The position numbers and the translations under genes were made by a program. From T3SED10-47 sp046483725 (lineage in GTDB: Bacteria; Bipolaricaulota; Bipolaricaulia; Bipolaricaulales; Bipolaricaulaceae), in contig JAWOCQ010000088.1 of assembly GCA_046483725.1 (NCBI GenBank), positions 1-13,397 of the forward strand: DNA of 13,397 bases, read 5' to 3'. This document shows positions 1-7,684 of the stretch, one piece after another. How positions within the stretch are numbered: the first letter of the stretch is position 1; every line of letters begins with the position of its first letter. The notes beneath the pieces are model-generated. The model was not told where the DNA came from, ran no database searches, and saw only the letters and a list, made by a program, of their open reading frames with translations.

Positions 1-763
1 CCACATCACCGATCTCAAACAGCCGGCGCTTGCATTCATCCAGCCCTTGCCCCGTCTCCACGGACAGCCCTACAATCGGGAAGCTCCCCGCAGCCCACTT
101 CTCAGCCGGCGCCAAGCCCTCCTGTGCCAGATCCAGTTTCGTCGCTACAAGCAGGGTGCGCCGCTCCACCGTACGCCAATCGACCTCTCCGCTGGGCCGC
201 CCGGATAGCCGTACATGCCGTTCGGAAAGCATCTCCAGTACCTGCGTTACAGCCTGAGGACTCCCTTCATCTGCAAGATTCCAGCACAGGGCCACGGCGT
301 CGGCCGTGCGTGCAGCGCTGAACACCCATCCTTCGGTGTGCTCGGGAGTGACAGGAGGAAGGTCCACAAGCTGCATCTGTACATCCTCATACGGCATCAT
401 TCCGGGGACCGGTCGGAACGTAGACATCGGATACGGTTCAACCTCCGTTTTCGCGTTGGTCAGTGCAGCTACCAGAGAGGACTTACCCGCATTGGGAGGC
501 CCAATCAGAGCGATCTGCGCCGCGCCTTCGGGCTCCACGTGGTGCGACGGCCCTCCCGACTTCCCGGAGCGGCGTCGTTGCTCCGTCCGCTCCTTGAGCT
601 TTGCCAAGCGCCGTTTGAGGTCCGCCTGCATCTTCTCGGTCCCCTTGTGCTTGGGGATGGTGGCCAGCATCTCCTGCAACGCATCCAAACGCTCTTCATC
701 GCTCTTCGCCTGGTTGAACCGCTGTCGCGCAGCCAAGAATTCCGGTGTCAGATTAGCTGGCAT
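1..763 (-). CDS. TGS/OBG-type GTPase, 5' part (runs off left edge)
   Basis: This is a P-loop GTPase of the DRG/OBG-like TRAFAC group. The visible 254 residues carry a basic, helical N-terminus (about 1-75), Walker A/G1 GPPNAGKS at 88-95, the G3-like DLPP at 134-137, the G4 motif TKLD at 208-211 and a G5-like stretch near 232-240. After GEFD-like EIGDV the frame is still open at the window edge, where the family normally has a C-terminal TGS domain, so that domain is inferred, not seen. The ATG at 763 is chosen because GGAGGT lies four bases upstream. G3 reads DLPP instead of DxxG, which is usual for this archaeal-like TGS subfamily but would be unusual for Obg. The family is thought to act in ribosome-related regulation; the substrate partner is unknown. 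The gene is divergent from fabK across 82 bp. Confidence 0.85.
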   Translation of the reverse strand, partial: MPANLTPEFLAARQRFNQAKSDEERLDALQEMLATIPKHKGTEKMQADLKRRLAKLKERTEQRRRSGKSGGPSHHVEPEGAAQIALIGPPNAGKSSLVAALTNAKTEVEPYPMSTFRPVPGMMPYEDVQMQLVDLPPVTPEHTEGWVFSAARTADAVALCWNLADEGSPQAVTQVLEMLSERHVRLSGRPSGEVDWRTVERRTLLVATKLDLAQEGLAPAEKWAAGSFPIVGLSVETGQGLDECKRRLFEIGDV

Positions 764-780
764 GGTGACCTCCACTGTGC

Positions 781-809
781 ATTGTAGGGGCGATCCGGAC
801 GCTGTTCTA
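781..809 (-). promoter_or_regulatory. Putative sigma-70-type promoter of the TGS GTPase gene
   Basis: Read on the minus strand, a TACAAT -10 hexamer occupies 786-781. A weak -35 match, TAGAAC, lies 17 bases upstream (809-804). Transcription would start around 774, leaving a leader of about ten bases that begins at the GGAGGT ribosome site. The same -10 hexamer and the same short spacing to the start codon recur at the promoter at 8228-8255. The -35 is poor, so the call rests mainly on the -10 and its position. Confidence 0.4.
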
Positions 810-816
810 GCGTTAG

Positions 817-836
817 GCCGCCACGGCGGCTATAGT
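817..836 (+). promoter_or_regulatory. Palindrome and -10-like box before fabK (possible leaderless start)
   Basis: A perfect inverted repeat, GCCGCC-AC-GGCGGC (817-830), directly abuts a -10-like TATAGT (831-836). Nine bases then separate the hexamer from the fabK ATG at 846, and there is no Shine-Dalgarno sequence in between. This arrangement fits a leaderless transcript (TANNNT just before the start codon), with the palindrome in the position of an operator overlapping the polymerase site. No recognisable -35 is seen. FapR or FabT sites do not look like this, so any regulator is unknown. Confidence 0.3.
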
Positions 837-845
837 CATTGAGTC

Positions 846-1787
846 ATGGGGAACCGTATTTGTGCGCTGCTTGGAATCCACTATCCGATCCTCCTGGGAG
901 GAATGGCCCACGTTTCCCGCCCTCCATTGGTGGCTGCTGTGTCCCAATCCGGAGGGCTGGGCGTGTTGGCGTCGGGCGGGCTCAGTCCGGAGAAGCTGGA
1001 GGAAGCGATCTCCGAGGTCCGCCGCCTGACCGACAGACCCTTCGGGGTGAATCTCATGCTCATGGACCAGCATGTGCCCGAGCAGGTGGAGGTGCTCGTT
1101 CGAGCTCGGGTTCCCGCTGTCGCCACAGGTGCGGGCAGCCCCGCCCGTTATATGGAGGCCTTGAAATCCGCTGGGATACTCGTGTTTCCAGTGGTCCCCG
1201 CCGTCGCTTTGGCGGTGAGAATGGAGAAACTTGGTGCCGACGGCGTCGTAGCTGAGGGCACCGAGGCGGGCGGGCATGTGGGCACAGTCACCTCCATGAC
1301 CCTCGTTCCTCAGGTGGTTGATGCAGTCACTATCCCCGTGGTCGCCGCGGGCGGAATAGCCGACGGCCGAGGGATGGCCGCCGCGCTGGCCCTGGGAGCG
1401 GAAGCAGTCCAGCTGGGCACCCGACTGCTGGCCTCCGAGGAGGCTCCGGTACACAAGGCGTTCAAAGAAGCCGTCCTGCAGGCAAAGGACAGGGACACCA
1501 TCATTACAGGGCAGTCCGTGGGAAGACCCGTAAGATGCCTTGTCAACAAGCTGACCAAGGACCTGGCCCACTGCGAGAACCGAGGAGGTTCAGCCGAGGA
1601 ATTCGAGGCCATGGCCACCGGAGGGCTGCGTCGTGCAGTCTGCGAGGGCGACCGCGAGCGTGGTTCTCTGATGGCCGGCCAGATCGCAGGGCTCATTCGG
1701 GAGATCCTTCCCGTGCAAAGCATCCTTGACCAGATGGTGGCGGAAGCCAAGAGCATCCTCGCCCAAAAGGGGGGGCTCCTGCCGTGA
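846..1787 (+). CDS. fabK: Enoyl-[acyl-carrier-protein] reductase II, FMN-dependent
   Basis: This TIM-barrel flavoenzyme of the nitronate monooxygenase/FabK superfamily would reduce trans-2-enoyl-ACP to acyl-ACP in the last step of the fatty acid elongation cycle, using NAD(P)H and FMN, in the cytoplasm. The whole 313-residue chain follows the FabK pattern: YPILLGGMA near 13-21, GGLGVLASGG at 36-45, FGVNLML at 66-72, ATGAG at 92-96, the catalytic-histidine motif EAGGHVG at 140-146 (His144, the same number as in the pneumococcal enzyme), the phosphate-binding AAGGIADG at 167-174, GAEAVQLGTR at 184-193 and SLMAGQIAGL at 274-283. Length matches the family (about 310-325). Nitronate monooxygenase is the main alternative, but the C-terminal MAGQ segment favours FabK. 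The ATG has no Shine-Dalgarno; its end overlaps the mutS2 start by four bases. Confidence 0.86.
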   Translation: MGNRICALLGIHYPILLGGMAHVSRPPLVAAVSQSGGLGVLASGGLSPEKLEEAISEVRRLTDRPFGVNLMLMDQHVPEQVEVLVRARVPAVATGAGSPARYMEALKSAGILVFPVVPAVALAVRMEKLGADGVVAEGTEAGGHVGTVTSMTLVPQVVDAVTIPVVAAGGIADGRGMAAALALGAEAVQLGTRLLASEEAPVHKAFKEAVLQAKDRDTIITGQSVGRPVRCLVNKLTKDLAHCENRGGSAEEFEAMATGGLRRAVCEGDRERGSLMAGQIAGLIREILPVQSILDQMVAEAKSILAQKGGLLP

Positions 1788-4099
1788 GCGTGGCCAACGC
1801 CCGCACCCTGCGGGACCTCGAGCTGGCGAAGGTCTTAGACCATGTCGCCCGGATGGCAGGGTCCACCCTGGGCGCCGAGGCCGTGCGCGCTCTCCAGCCC
1901 TCGCCGGACAGGGAGGCAGTCGCCGAGGAGCTGTCGAGAGTGCAGGAGATGATCAACGCCGTGCAAGACGGGTTCTCGCCCGGAGGAATCCAAGAACTGC
2001 GCCCAATACTGGAGGAGGCCCATGAGCGGGGTTCGCTGGACCCAGAGGACCTCCTGACCGTGGCCGAAACCCTGGAGGCCGCGGTGCGAGTGCGGGATGC
2101 TTTGTCCGGCGACGACACGCCACGGCTAACCGCCTTATCCCGGAAGCTTTCCGACCAGGAGACCTTGGTCACCAGCGTACGGCGAGCGATAGACGAGCGG
2201 GGGAGCATCCGCGAGGACGCCAGCCCCAAGCTCCGCCAGCTGCACAAACAGCGACGACAACTCACAAGCGACATCCAAGGAGCACTGCGCTCGTTTATGG
2301 ATCGTCACCGGGACTGGCTGCAGGAGCCGGTGATCACACAGCGCGGAGGTCGGCTGGTGCTCCCGCTAAAATCGGGTGCGGCAGGGCACGGACAAGTTGT
2401 GGTCCACGACAGCTCTGCCAGCGGACAGACCATGTTCGCCGAGCCCGCCGCAGCCGTCCAGCTCAACAACCGCCTGCGAGAGATGGGGGACGACATCTGG
2501 CGGGAGGAGCTACGTATCCTGGCCGAGCTTGCCCAGAAGTTCCTGGCCGAGGAGCCCCGCATCCGCAGAGACCTAGAGGTTCTGGCCCGGCTCGATTCCC
2601 TGTACGCCAGGGCGAAGTACGCGCTTTTCGCCCGGGCCGTGGTGCCCAACCTCACCGACGACGGCCTGGTGGAACTGCGCGAGGCGCGCCACCCGCTCCT
2701 CGGCGAGCGGGCCGTTCCCATCTCGCTGAGTTTCGGGGAGCGGCGGCGCGTGGCGCTGATCACCGGCCCCAACACGGGGGGCAAGACGGTTTCCTTGAAG
2801 ACAATCGGCCTTCTGACTTTGATGGCCCAGTCGGGCATTCCCATACCTGCCTCACCGCGCACCGCGCTCACAGTGTTCCCCCAGGTGCGCTCGGATATCG
2901 GAGAGGAGCAATCCATAGAACAGAACCTGTCAACCTTTTCCTCGCACATGAAGAACATAATCGATCTCCTAGGCGAGGCGGATGGGTCGACCCTCGTGCT
3001 GTTGGACGAGCTTGGCGCAGGCACCGATCCCCAAGAAGGGGCGGCCCTGGGGCTGGCCATCCTGGAACAGCTGCTGGAGGTAGGCTGTCCGGCAGCCGTG
3101 GCCACCCATCTGACACCGCTCAAACACTACGCCATCTCCCACCCCGGTATCGTGTCCTGCTCTATGGAGTTCGACCTGCAATCGCTGTCCCCGACCTATC
3201 GTGTGCTGGAGGGCGTGCCGGGGCGCTCTTGCGCCCTGATCATCGCCGAGCGGCTGGGGCTCCCTGAGGCGCTAGTAGAGCGGGCGAAGGCTCGCCTGTC
3301 AACCGAAGAGGTCCGAGCCGACAACGTCATCGAGGAGCTCCAGCGAGAGCGCTCGGCTGCCCGACTGGCCCGCGCCGACATGGATTCTCAGAGGGCACGG
3401 CTGACCAAACTCCGAGCGGAGTGCGAGCGCCGTCTGGAAGAACTAAAGGAGCGCAAGACCGAGGCGCTGGGGCGGGAACTGGCGTCCCTCGAGGAAAAGA
3501 TCTCGGGAGCGCGCCGCGAGCTGGGGGAGTTGATCGCCGAGGCCCGCTCCCGGCAGACTGCGGAGGAACGTCGGGAGACGTTGCGCCGGTTGGAGGACTT
3601 GGCCAGCAGGCTTCCCGATGAGCCCAAGAGCAAGCCCCACCCTCCCCGCTCCCTCCAAGAGGGCGAGACAGTGCGCATCCGCAGCACCGGCGCGTTGGGG
3701 CTCGTGCGTGGGGCCGAGGGCCAACGGGTAGAGGTCGAGGTCAAGGGACGCCGAGTCGAATTGCCACATGACGCCGTGGAACCAGCCGAGGCGCCGCCTT
3801 CCCCCGACTCCGCGCGCCCTCAATACTCCGCGCGCCCTCAATACTCTGGGAGGGCCGACGTACCAATGGAGCTCTCCGTGCGAGGCATGACTGTGGAGGA
3901 GGCACGGAAGGCGGTTGACGAATGGCTGGATCGCCTGCTCGTATCCGGGGTGCATTCCGGCCGCCTCGTGCACGGCAAAGGCACCGGCGCGCTACGGCAA
4001 GGCCTCCACCAGTATCTGAGGCGGGCCCCTCATGTTCGCCGATTTTACTACGCCCCGCCCGCCGAAGGCGGCGAGGGCGTCACCATCATCGACCTATGA
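1784..4099 (+). CDS. mutS2: MutS2 family ATPase/endonuclease
   Basis: MutS2 is a MutS paralogue that lacks the mismatch-recognition domain; it acts on branched DNA to limit recombination, and in some bacteria it splits collided ribosomes. The 771 residues show the core/lever region (1-300), Walker A GPNTGGKT at 328-335, the STFSSHMKN signature near 383-391, Walker B LVLLDELGAGTD at 404-415, the ATHLTPLK loop at 440-447, a long charged coiled coil (about 495-610), a KOW-like segment (622-665) and a C-terminal Smr domain (695-771) with HGKGTG at 730-735. The usual LDLRG at the start of Smr reads LSVRG (697-701), losing the Asp. Length is normal. The GTG start at 1784 overlaps the fabK stop (GTGA) and has a G-rich ribosome site, so translation is probably coupled. 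Confidence 0.95.
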   Translation: MSVANARTLRDLELAKVLDHVARMAGSTLGAEAVRALQPSPDREAVAEELSRVQEMINAVQDGFSPGGIQELRPILEEAHERGSLDPEDLLTVAETLEAAVRVRDALSGDDTPRLTALSRKLSDQETLVTSVRRAIDERGSIREDASPKLRQLHKQRRQLTSDIQGALRSFMDRHRDWLQEPVITQRGGRLVLPLKSGAAGHGQVVVHDSSASGQTMFAEPAAAVQLNNRLREMGDDIWREELRILAELAQKFLAEEPRIRRDLEVLARLDSLYARAKYALFARAVVPNLTDDGLVELREARHPLLGERAVPISLSFGERRRVALITGPNTGGKTVSLKTIGLLTLMAQSGIPIPASPRTALTVFPQVRSDIGEEQSIEQNLSTFSSHMKNIIDLLGEADGSTLVLLDELGAGTDPQEGAALGLAILEQLLEVGCPAAVATHLTPLKHYAISHPGIVSCSMEFDLQSLSPTYRVLEGVPGRSCALIIAERLGLPEALVERAKARLSTEEVRADNVIEELQRERSAARLARADMDSQRARLTKLRAECERRLEELKERKTEALGRELASLEEKISGARRELGELIAEARSRQTAEERRETLRRLEDLASRLPDEPKSKPHPPRSLQEGETVRIRSTGALGLVRGAEGQRVEVEVKGRRVELPHDAVEPAEAPPSPDSARPQYSARPQYSGRADVPMELSVRGMTVEEARKAVDEWLDRLLVSGVHSGRLVHGKGTGALRQGLHQYLRRAPHVRRFYYAPPAEGGEGVTIIDL
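3808..3843 (+). repeat. 18-bp perfect tandem duplication inside mutS2
   Basis: Two identical 18-bp units (ctccgcgcgccctcaata) sit side by side at 3808-3825 and 3826-3843. They are in frame and give a duplicated SARPQY hexapeptide in the Pro-rich linker between the KOW-like segment and the Smr domain of MutS2. The identity of the two copies at the DNA level points to a recent slippage event in a disordered linker. Confidence 0.9.
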
Positions 4100-4134
4100 G
4101 AGTTCGTTGGTGGCGGGGGAGGAGGCACCCACAC

Positions 4135-4163
4135 TTGTCTCCGCGGTGTCACAGTGTTATGTT
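4135..4163 (+). promoter_or_regulatory. Putative promoter of the small membrane protein gene
   Basis: In the 114-bp gap after mutS2, TTGTCT (4135-4140) is followed after exactly 17 bases by TATGTT (4158-4163). Both are moderate matches to -35 and -10 hexamers. The start codon is 50 bases downstream, so an ordinary 5' leader containing the AAGGAGGG ribosome site would result. Confidence 0.35.
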
Positions 4164-4213
4164 ATAGCACGTGCTGGAGGTTGTCCGGCCGGGGCTAAGG
4201 AGGGTAAACACTT

Positions 4214-4465
4214 ATGGCGTACGCGCTGGTGCTGATCATGCAGCTCTTGGGTGGCCTGCTCGGGCTTGCGGCCGGCCTGGTCGCGTTACTCATCGGCGGA
4301 GCCGGGACCATGCTCGGCCTGGGGCTCGCCGGGGTCATCGTTGTACTCGTGCTGCTGGGAGTAGTGCTCTCACCCTGGTTCTTGCTGGGCCTGGCAGCGT
4401 GGGCGGTGTGGAGGATATTGGCGCCGGGCAGACCGCGGCGTCGCACATGGTACGTGGTCCGCTGA
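4214..4465 (+). CDS. Small hydrophobic membrane protein, family not recognised
   Basis: The 83-residue product is almost entirely hydrophobic up to residue 70 and is rich in Gly, Leu, Ala and Val. It can be read as two or three membrane helices (roughly 4-28, 30-52 and 54-70, the last with Trp residues), followed by a short basic tail (RPRRR at 73-77) that would stay in the cytoplasm. The ATG is strongly supported by AAGGAGGG 9 bases upstream. Glycine-spaced helices (GLLGLAAGL, GTMLGLGLAG) suggest close helix packing or oligomerisation. I recognise no family and assign no function; it has its own likely promoter and stands between mutS2 and a convergent cyclase gene. Confidence 0.7.
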   Translation: MAYALVLIMQLLGGLLGLAAGLVALLIGGAGTMLGLGLAGVIVVLVLLGVVLSPWFLLGLAAWAVWRILAPGRPRRRTWYVVR

Positions 4466-4511
4466 TCAACCCTGGAGCCATCCAGTAGCGGGAAACTCAT
4501 GCACAGAGAAG

Positions 4512-4537
4512 GACTCACCCCCGGCGGGCGGGGAGTC
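4512..4537. terminator. Possible bidirectional hairpin between convergent genes
   Basis: Between the stop codons of the small membrane protein (4465) and the cyclase (4536) lies an imperfect inverted repeat: GACTC (4512-4516) pairs with GAGTC (4533-4537), with an alternative inner CCCC/GGGG pairing and a GC-rich loop. There is no T-tract on either strand, so a classical intrinsic terminator is not certain. Its location between converging genes is the main support. Confidence 0.25.
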
Positions 4538-6764
4538 AGCGGGACCCACCCGCGCTCTTGTCCTCATACATCCGCGCGTCCGCCTCACGCAGAGCGGCAT
4601 CCAGCGTTTCATCGGGCGTCGCCGTGGCCACCCCTAGAGCAATGCTCAAGCGTACACCTGAATGCCCGGCGTTGTGCTCCTGTAGACAGGCCCGCACCCG
4701 TGCGGCAAACCGTTGGGCCGCGTCGGCGTCCGTCTGCGGAAGAAGACCGGCGAACTCGTCGCCGCCGATCCGGGCCACCACGTCCTCGCCACGCACCGCG
4801 GCCCGCAGCACCTGGAACGCCCGTTGCAGAAGCTCATCCCCCGCTGCATGGCCATCCCTGTCGTTAACCGTCTTGAGTCCGTTTACATCAGAGACAAACA
4901 CGCCGACAGGAAACCGACGCCCCCGAGATAGCCGTGCCATCTCCTCCTCGAAGTACGCCCGGTTGTAAGCGCCGGTGAGTGAGTCGTGGGTGCTCAGGTA
5001 ATGGAGCCGCTCTTCGGCCTTCTTCCGAGCAGTAATGTCCCGGTTCACAGACAGCACGCACGAGCGGCCTCCCAGCTCGATAGGGCTGAGCGCGCACTCA
5101 GTCCAGTATAGGTTCCCGTCTTTCCTGCGCTTGGGCTCCTCAAAGTAGGCCGTCTCCCCACGATCTAGCGCTGCCCTTATCCGGGCATAGGTGTCCGCAG
5201 GTTCCTCAGACGCCAGCTCCCGCATTACATTGAGTCCCTTTAGCTCCTCCCGGCTGTATCCGGTCTGTGCAACAGCGGCCTCATTCGCCTCCAGAATCCG
5301 CCCATCGTCCTCGGTGATGAACACCGCATCTGCCAGCCGCTCGAACAGAAGGCGAAACCGCTCTTCGCTCTCCCGGAGGGCTTCCTCCGCCCGCCGCCTG
5401 TCGGTGATGTCCATGATCATGCCAGTCACAGTGTTCCCCGACAGGCGCCCGCTCAAGAGCATCCGCCTGACCGCGCCTTGCTTTGTAATCGCGTCAAACT
5501 CATATTCGGTGACCTGCCCGGCCTCTTTGAGCTCCTGTATGAGGGCAGCCCGGTCGGCGGGGTCCTTGTACACGGCGGCCGCTCCCGTCGCTATGAACTC
5601 TTCAGCAGAGGTATACCCAAACATACGCCACATGACGTCGTTCACATAGAGGATCTCGCCCGCAAGGTTGGTCCTGTAGACACCAACGAGCGCCGACTCC
5701 ACCAAGTCGCGGAATTCCTTCTCCGAGCTGCGAATCCTCTCCTCTGCCCGCACCCGCTCGGTGACGTCACGCAGTACTACCAACGTACCTTCGAGGCGGG
5801 CCAAGCCCCCATGCAAGGGTCTCGTCCTCACCTCCAACCACATGTCTTGCCCGCAGCGCACCTCGGCTCGCCTTGGAGGGGTCGCGGCCAGCTCCGCCTT
5901 CAGTTCCGGCCACGGCTGAACCATCTCGTCTGCCAACAGGCCCGTAGCATCCCCAGGCAATCCCAGCAGCTCGTCAGCCGCTGGGTTCGTGTCGACAACC
6001 TGGCCCTCAGCGTCCAAGACGAGCATCCCGTCGGGGAGGCTCTCCACCAGCGTCCTCCGCGCCAGCGGAACGAGCTCGAACGGCCTGGCAGGAAAAAGGC
6101 TCCACGCCAAGATGGCCGCAGTTCCAGCAAAGGCCATGGGGGTCAGGTTGAGCCCCTCGACGGGCACGAGCCTGAACACATACAGGACGCTAGCGACCCA
6201 GGGAATGGCCATGGCGAGGAGGACAACCGCGACCTGCCGTCGCTGTAAGTCCGCCCGCCGCTGCGCCCAACGGAACAACCAAAACGTCGCCGCCGCCAAG
6301 TACAAATACACCGTGGCCACCGTCACGTAGAACCACGGGCCGTAGTGGTAGATGAGCATATTGCTACCGGGCGGGCCCGGCGAGAATCCGCTCCAGATGA
6401 GGTTGTGCCACTCGTTGGTGGCCGCCATAGCCAGGTTCACGGCGGGCATCGCCCACAGGAGAACCATGGCGCCTCGCCTCAGGCGCTGAGCCGGACGGAT
6501 GAACGACCGTGCCAGCAGCACGAACAGCGGCCCCAGAGCGTTTACCGCAACGTGTTCCAGCTTGGAGAGCAAGACCTTCACCGAAGGGTCTGCCGCCAGG
6601 GTTTCCAAGCCCGAGACGAGCGCGTAGTAGCTTGCCATAAACAAGACAACGGCGAGCAATCTCGCCCGGAAGACCGCTTGCCTCTGCCAAAGCACAGCTC
6701 CCACCGCGGCGGACACAGCTCCCGTGCCGACCAGGATCGCCCCGCTGAGCGTCGCTTGCAGCAT
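4536..6764 (-). CDS. Membrane-anchored PAS-PAS-PAS-GGDEF diguanylate cyclase
   Basis: The product would make cyclic di-GMP from two GTP at the inner face of the membrane in response to a signal. Residues 1-225 form a multi-helix sensor of the 7TM histidine-kinase type (NEWHNLIW near 117-124 is typical). Three PAS units follow: about 235-335 (LPDGMLVLD), 345-455 and 465-580 (MDITDRRRAE and VNRDITARKKAEE mark the PAC ends). The GGDEF domain spans 585-738, beginning THDSLTGAYNR, with an intact GGDEF at 667-671. The product-inhibition I-site RxxD is present as RGED (658-661), five residues before GGDEF, so feedback control is expected. There is no EAL or HD-GYP domain. The ATG at 6764 has only a weak AGGGG ribosome site. 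A 17-base hairpin (6784-6800) lies just upstream. It may be co-transcribed with the gene ending at 6944, 179 bp away. Confidence 0.93.
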   Translation of the reverse strand: MLQATLSGAILVGTGAVSAAVGAVLWQRQAVFRARLLAVVLFMASYYALVSGLETLAADPSVKVLLSKLEHVAVNALGPLFVLLARSFIRPAQRLRRGAMVLLWAMPAVNLAMAATNEWHNLIWSGFSPGPPGSNMLIYHYGPWFYVTVATVYLYLAAATFWLFRWAQRRADLQRRQVAVVLLAMAIPWVASVLYVFRLVPVEGLNLTPMAFAGTAAILAWSLFPARPFELVPLARRTLVESLPDGMLVLDAEGQVVDTNPAADELLGLPGDATGLLADEMVQPWPELKAELAATPPRRAEVRCGQDMWLEVRTRPLHGGLARLEGTLVVLRDVTERVRAEERIRSSEKEFRDLVESALVGVYRTNLAGEILYVNDVMWRMFGYTSAEEFIATGAAAVYKDPADRAALIQELKEAGQVTEYEFDAITKQGAVRRMLLSGRLSGNTVTGMIMDITDRRRAEEALRESEERFRLLFERLADAVFITEDDGRILEANEAAVAQTGYSREELKGLNVMRELASEEPADTYARIRAALDRGETAYFEEPKRRKDGNLYWTECALSPIELGGRSCVLSVNRDITARKKAEERLHYLSTHDSLTGAYNRAYFEEEMARLSRGRRFPVGVFVSDVNGLKTVNDRDGHAAGDELLQRAFQVLRAAVRGEDVVARIGGDEFAGLLPQTDADAAQRFAARVRACLQEHNAGHSGVRLSIALGVATATPDETLDAALREADARMYEDKSAGGSR

Positions 6765-6943
6765 TACATGCCCCTAACAGCACCCATTACCGCTCAATGG
6801 TAGGGCCGGCGCGGAAAGCCTTATCCCCCGGGTGTATGTCTCTCGTGCGACGTCTGCGCCCGGCGCACCTAAAAGGCCGACCCTCCTCTGCTACGGCACC
6901 GCAGCGGCCACAACCGGAGCTGACCACCTGCCAGGAGAGCCCA

Positions 6944-7684
6944 CTACCTGCCCTGCTGCCGCCAAACATGTTCAGCATCCTCGGCGGTGGACAGGCAGGC
7001 AATCCCACCCGAGCCAGACTCTTTCCGCCACCCACAACGGCTTCGCTTTGAGCACACATCGCATGGCACAGCCTGGCTGTCAAGGGCCCTGCCACTCGGA
7101 ATGACGAATGACACGGACTTTTTTGGTATCATGAGGAACTCGTCCGTCAAACGTATCCCGATTTCGTGAGCCGGTAGCGCGCTGAACACCTGCCGCTGCT
7201 GCTCAATGGGCCACCCCTCCTGTCCAGGTTGGGCACGCATACCTACGGTCAGGCCGCGCTTGCAGGCTTCGTCCTTGATGCCGGCCTCAACGGCTTGTGA
7301 GACCTTCCGCAGAGCAGCCGTGCCAGCACCATCAAGCGCTACCGCCGCCACCATGTTCGTGCGCATCATCTCTTCCACTCTTCTCTCCAGTGACTCTCCA
7401 ATCGTACAGAGAGCGATACTCAACTGCTGTGCCCCAGCCGTCGCCCTGGCGACTAGCGGTCCTTCGAAGCTGCCGCCTTCGAATGAGATACGATAATGCT
7501 CAAAGTCGGTCACGTTAACTATCGTGTATAGTGCAGCCGGGCTTACCAGGGCATGAGTTTCTTCAATTGCTGCGTTTGCGCTGTCCACAAGGCGCTGCGG
7601 AGCCCTTCCCGGGTCAATGCCCTGGCCGCGCAATACGTCCTCAGCACTTAGATGTAGTACCACATCCTTGACCTGTCTATACAT
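6944..7684 (-). CDS. Stand-alone MetH-reactivation-domain-like (B12/AdoMet) protein
   Basis: The 246-residue product resembles free-standing proteins similar to the activation domain of B12-dependent methionine synthase, known from Thermotoga and clostridia. Support comes from the C-terminal half: GLTVGMRAQPGQEGWPIEQQ (144-163), matching the family's R-x-SPGYGDWP-type AdoMet site, then IGIRLTDEFLMIPKKSVSFV (175-194) and a cysteine cluster C208-x2-C211-x5-C217 followed by Trp-Arg. The N-terminal half is a mixed alpha/beta region with GGSFEGPL. Such proteins are thought to act with corrinoid methyltransferases, possibly in reductive reactivation, but no methyltransferase is in view. The start at 7684 is preferred because GGGGGGTG lies five bases upstream; the same frame stays open well upstream, but that part is low-complexity and antisense to a WD40-coding stretch. 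The Gly-Tyr of the usual motif is Gly-Gln here. Confidence 0.72.
   Translation of the reverse strand: MYRQVKDVVLHLSAEDVLRGQGIDPGRAPQRLVDSANAAIEETHALVSPAALYTIVNVTDFEHYRISFEGGSFEGPLVARATAGAQQLSIALCTIGESLERRVEEMMRTNMVAAVALDGAGTAALRKVSQAVEAGIKDEACKRGLTVGMRAQPGQEGWPIEQQRQVFSALPAHEIGIRLTDEFLMIPKKSVSFVIPSGRALDSQAVPCDVCSKRSRCGWRKESGSGGIACLSTAEDAEHVWRQQGR

Noticed and set aside
813..1571. Long minus-strand frame opposite fabK
   Set aside because: It mirrors the codon structure of fabK, has no recognisable domain and no ribosome site; a GC-rich antisense shadow.
2305..3123. 272-codon minus-strand frame opposite mutS2
   Set aside because: Ser/Arg-rich, low-complexity translation opposite a highly conserved gene; a shadow frame.
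5478..6248. 256-codon plus-strand frame inside the cyclase gene
   Set aside because: The opposite strand encodes conserved PAS domains; this frame shows no motif.
6765..6943. Riboswitch or c-di-GMP sensor RNA before the cyclase gene
   Set aside because: Hairpins at 6784-6800 and 6855-6867 exist, but none of the conserved c-di-GMP-I, c-di-GMP-II or molybdenum-cofactor motif bases are present.
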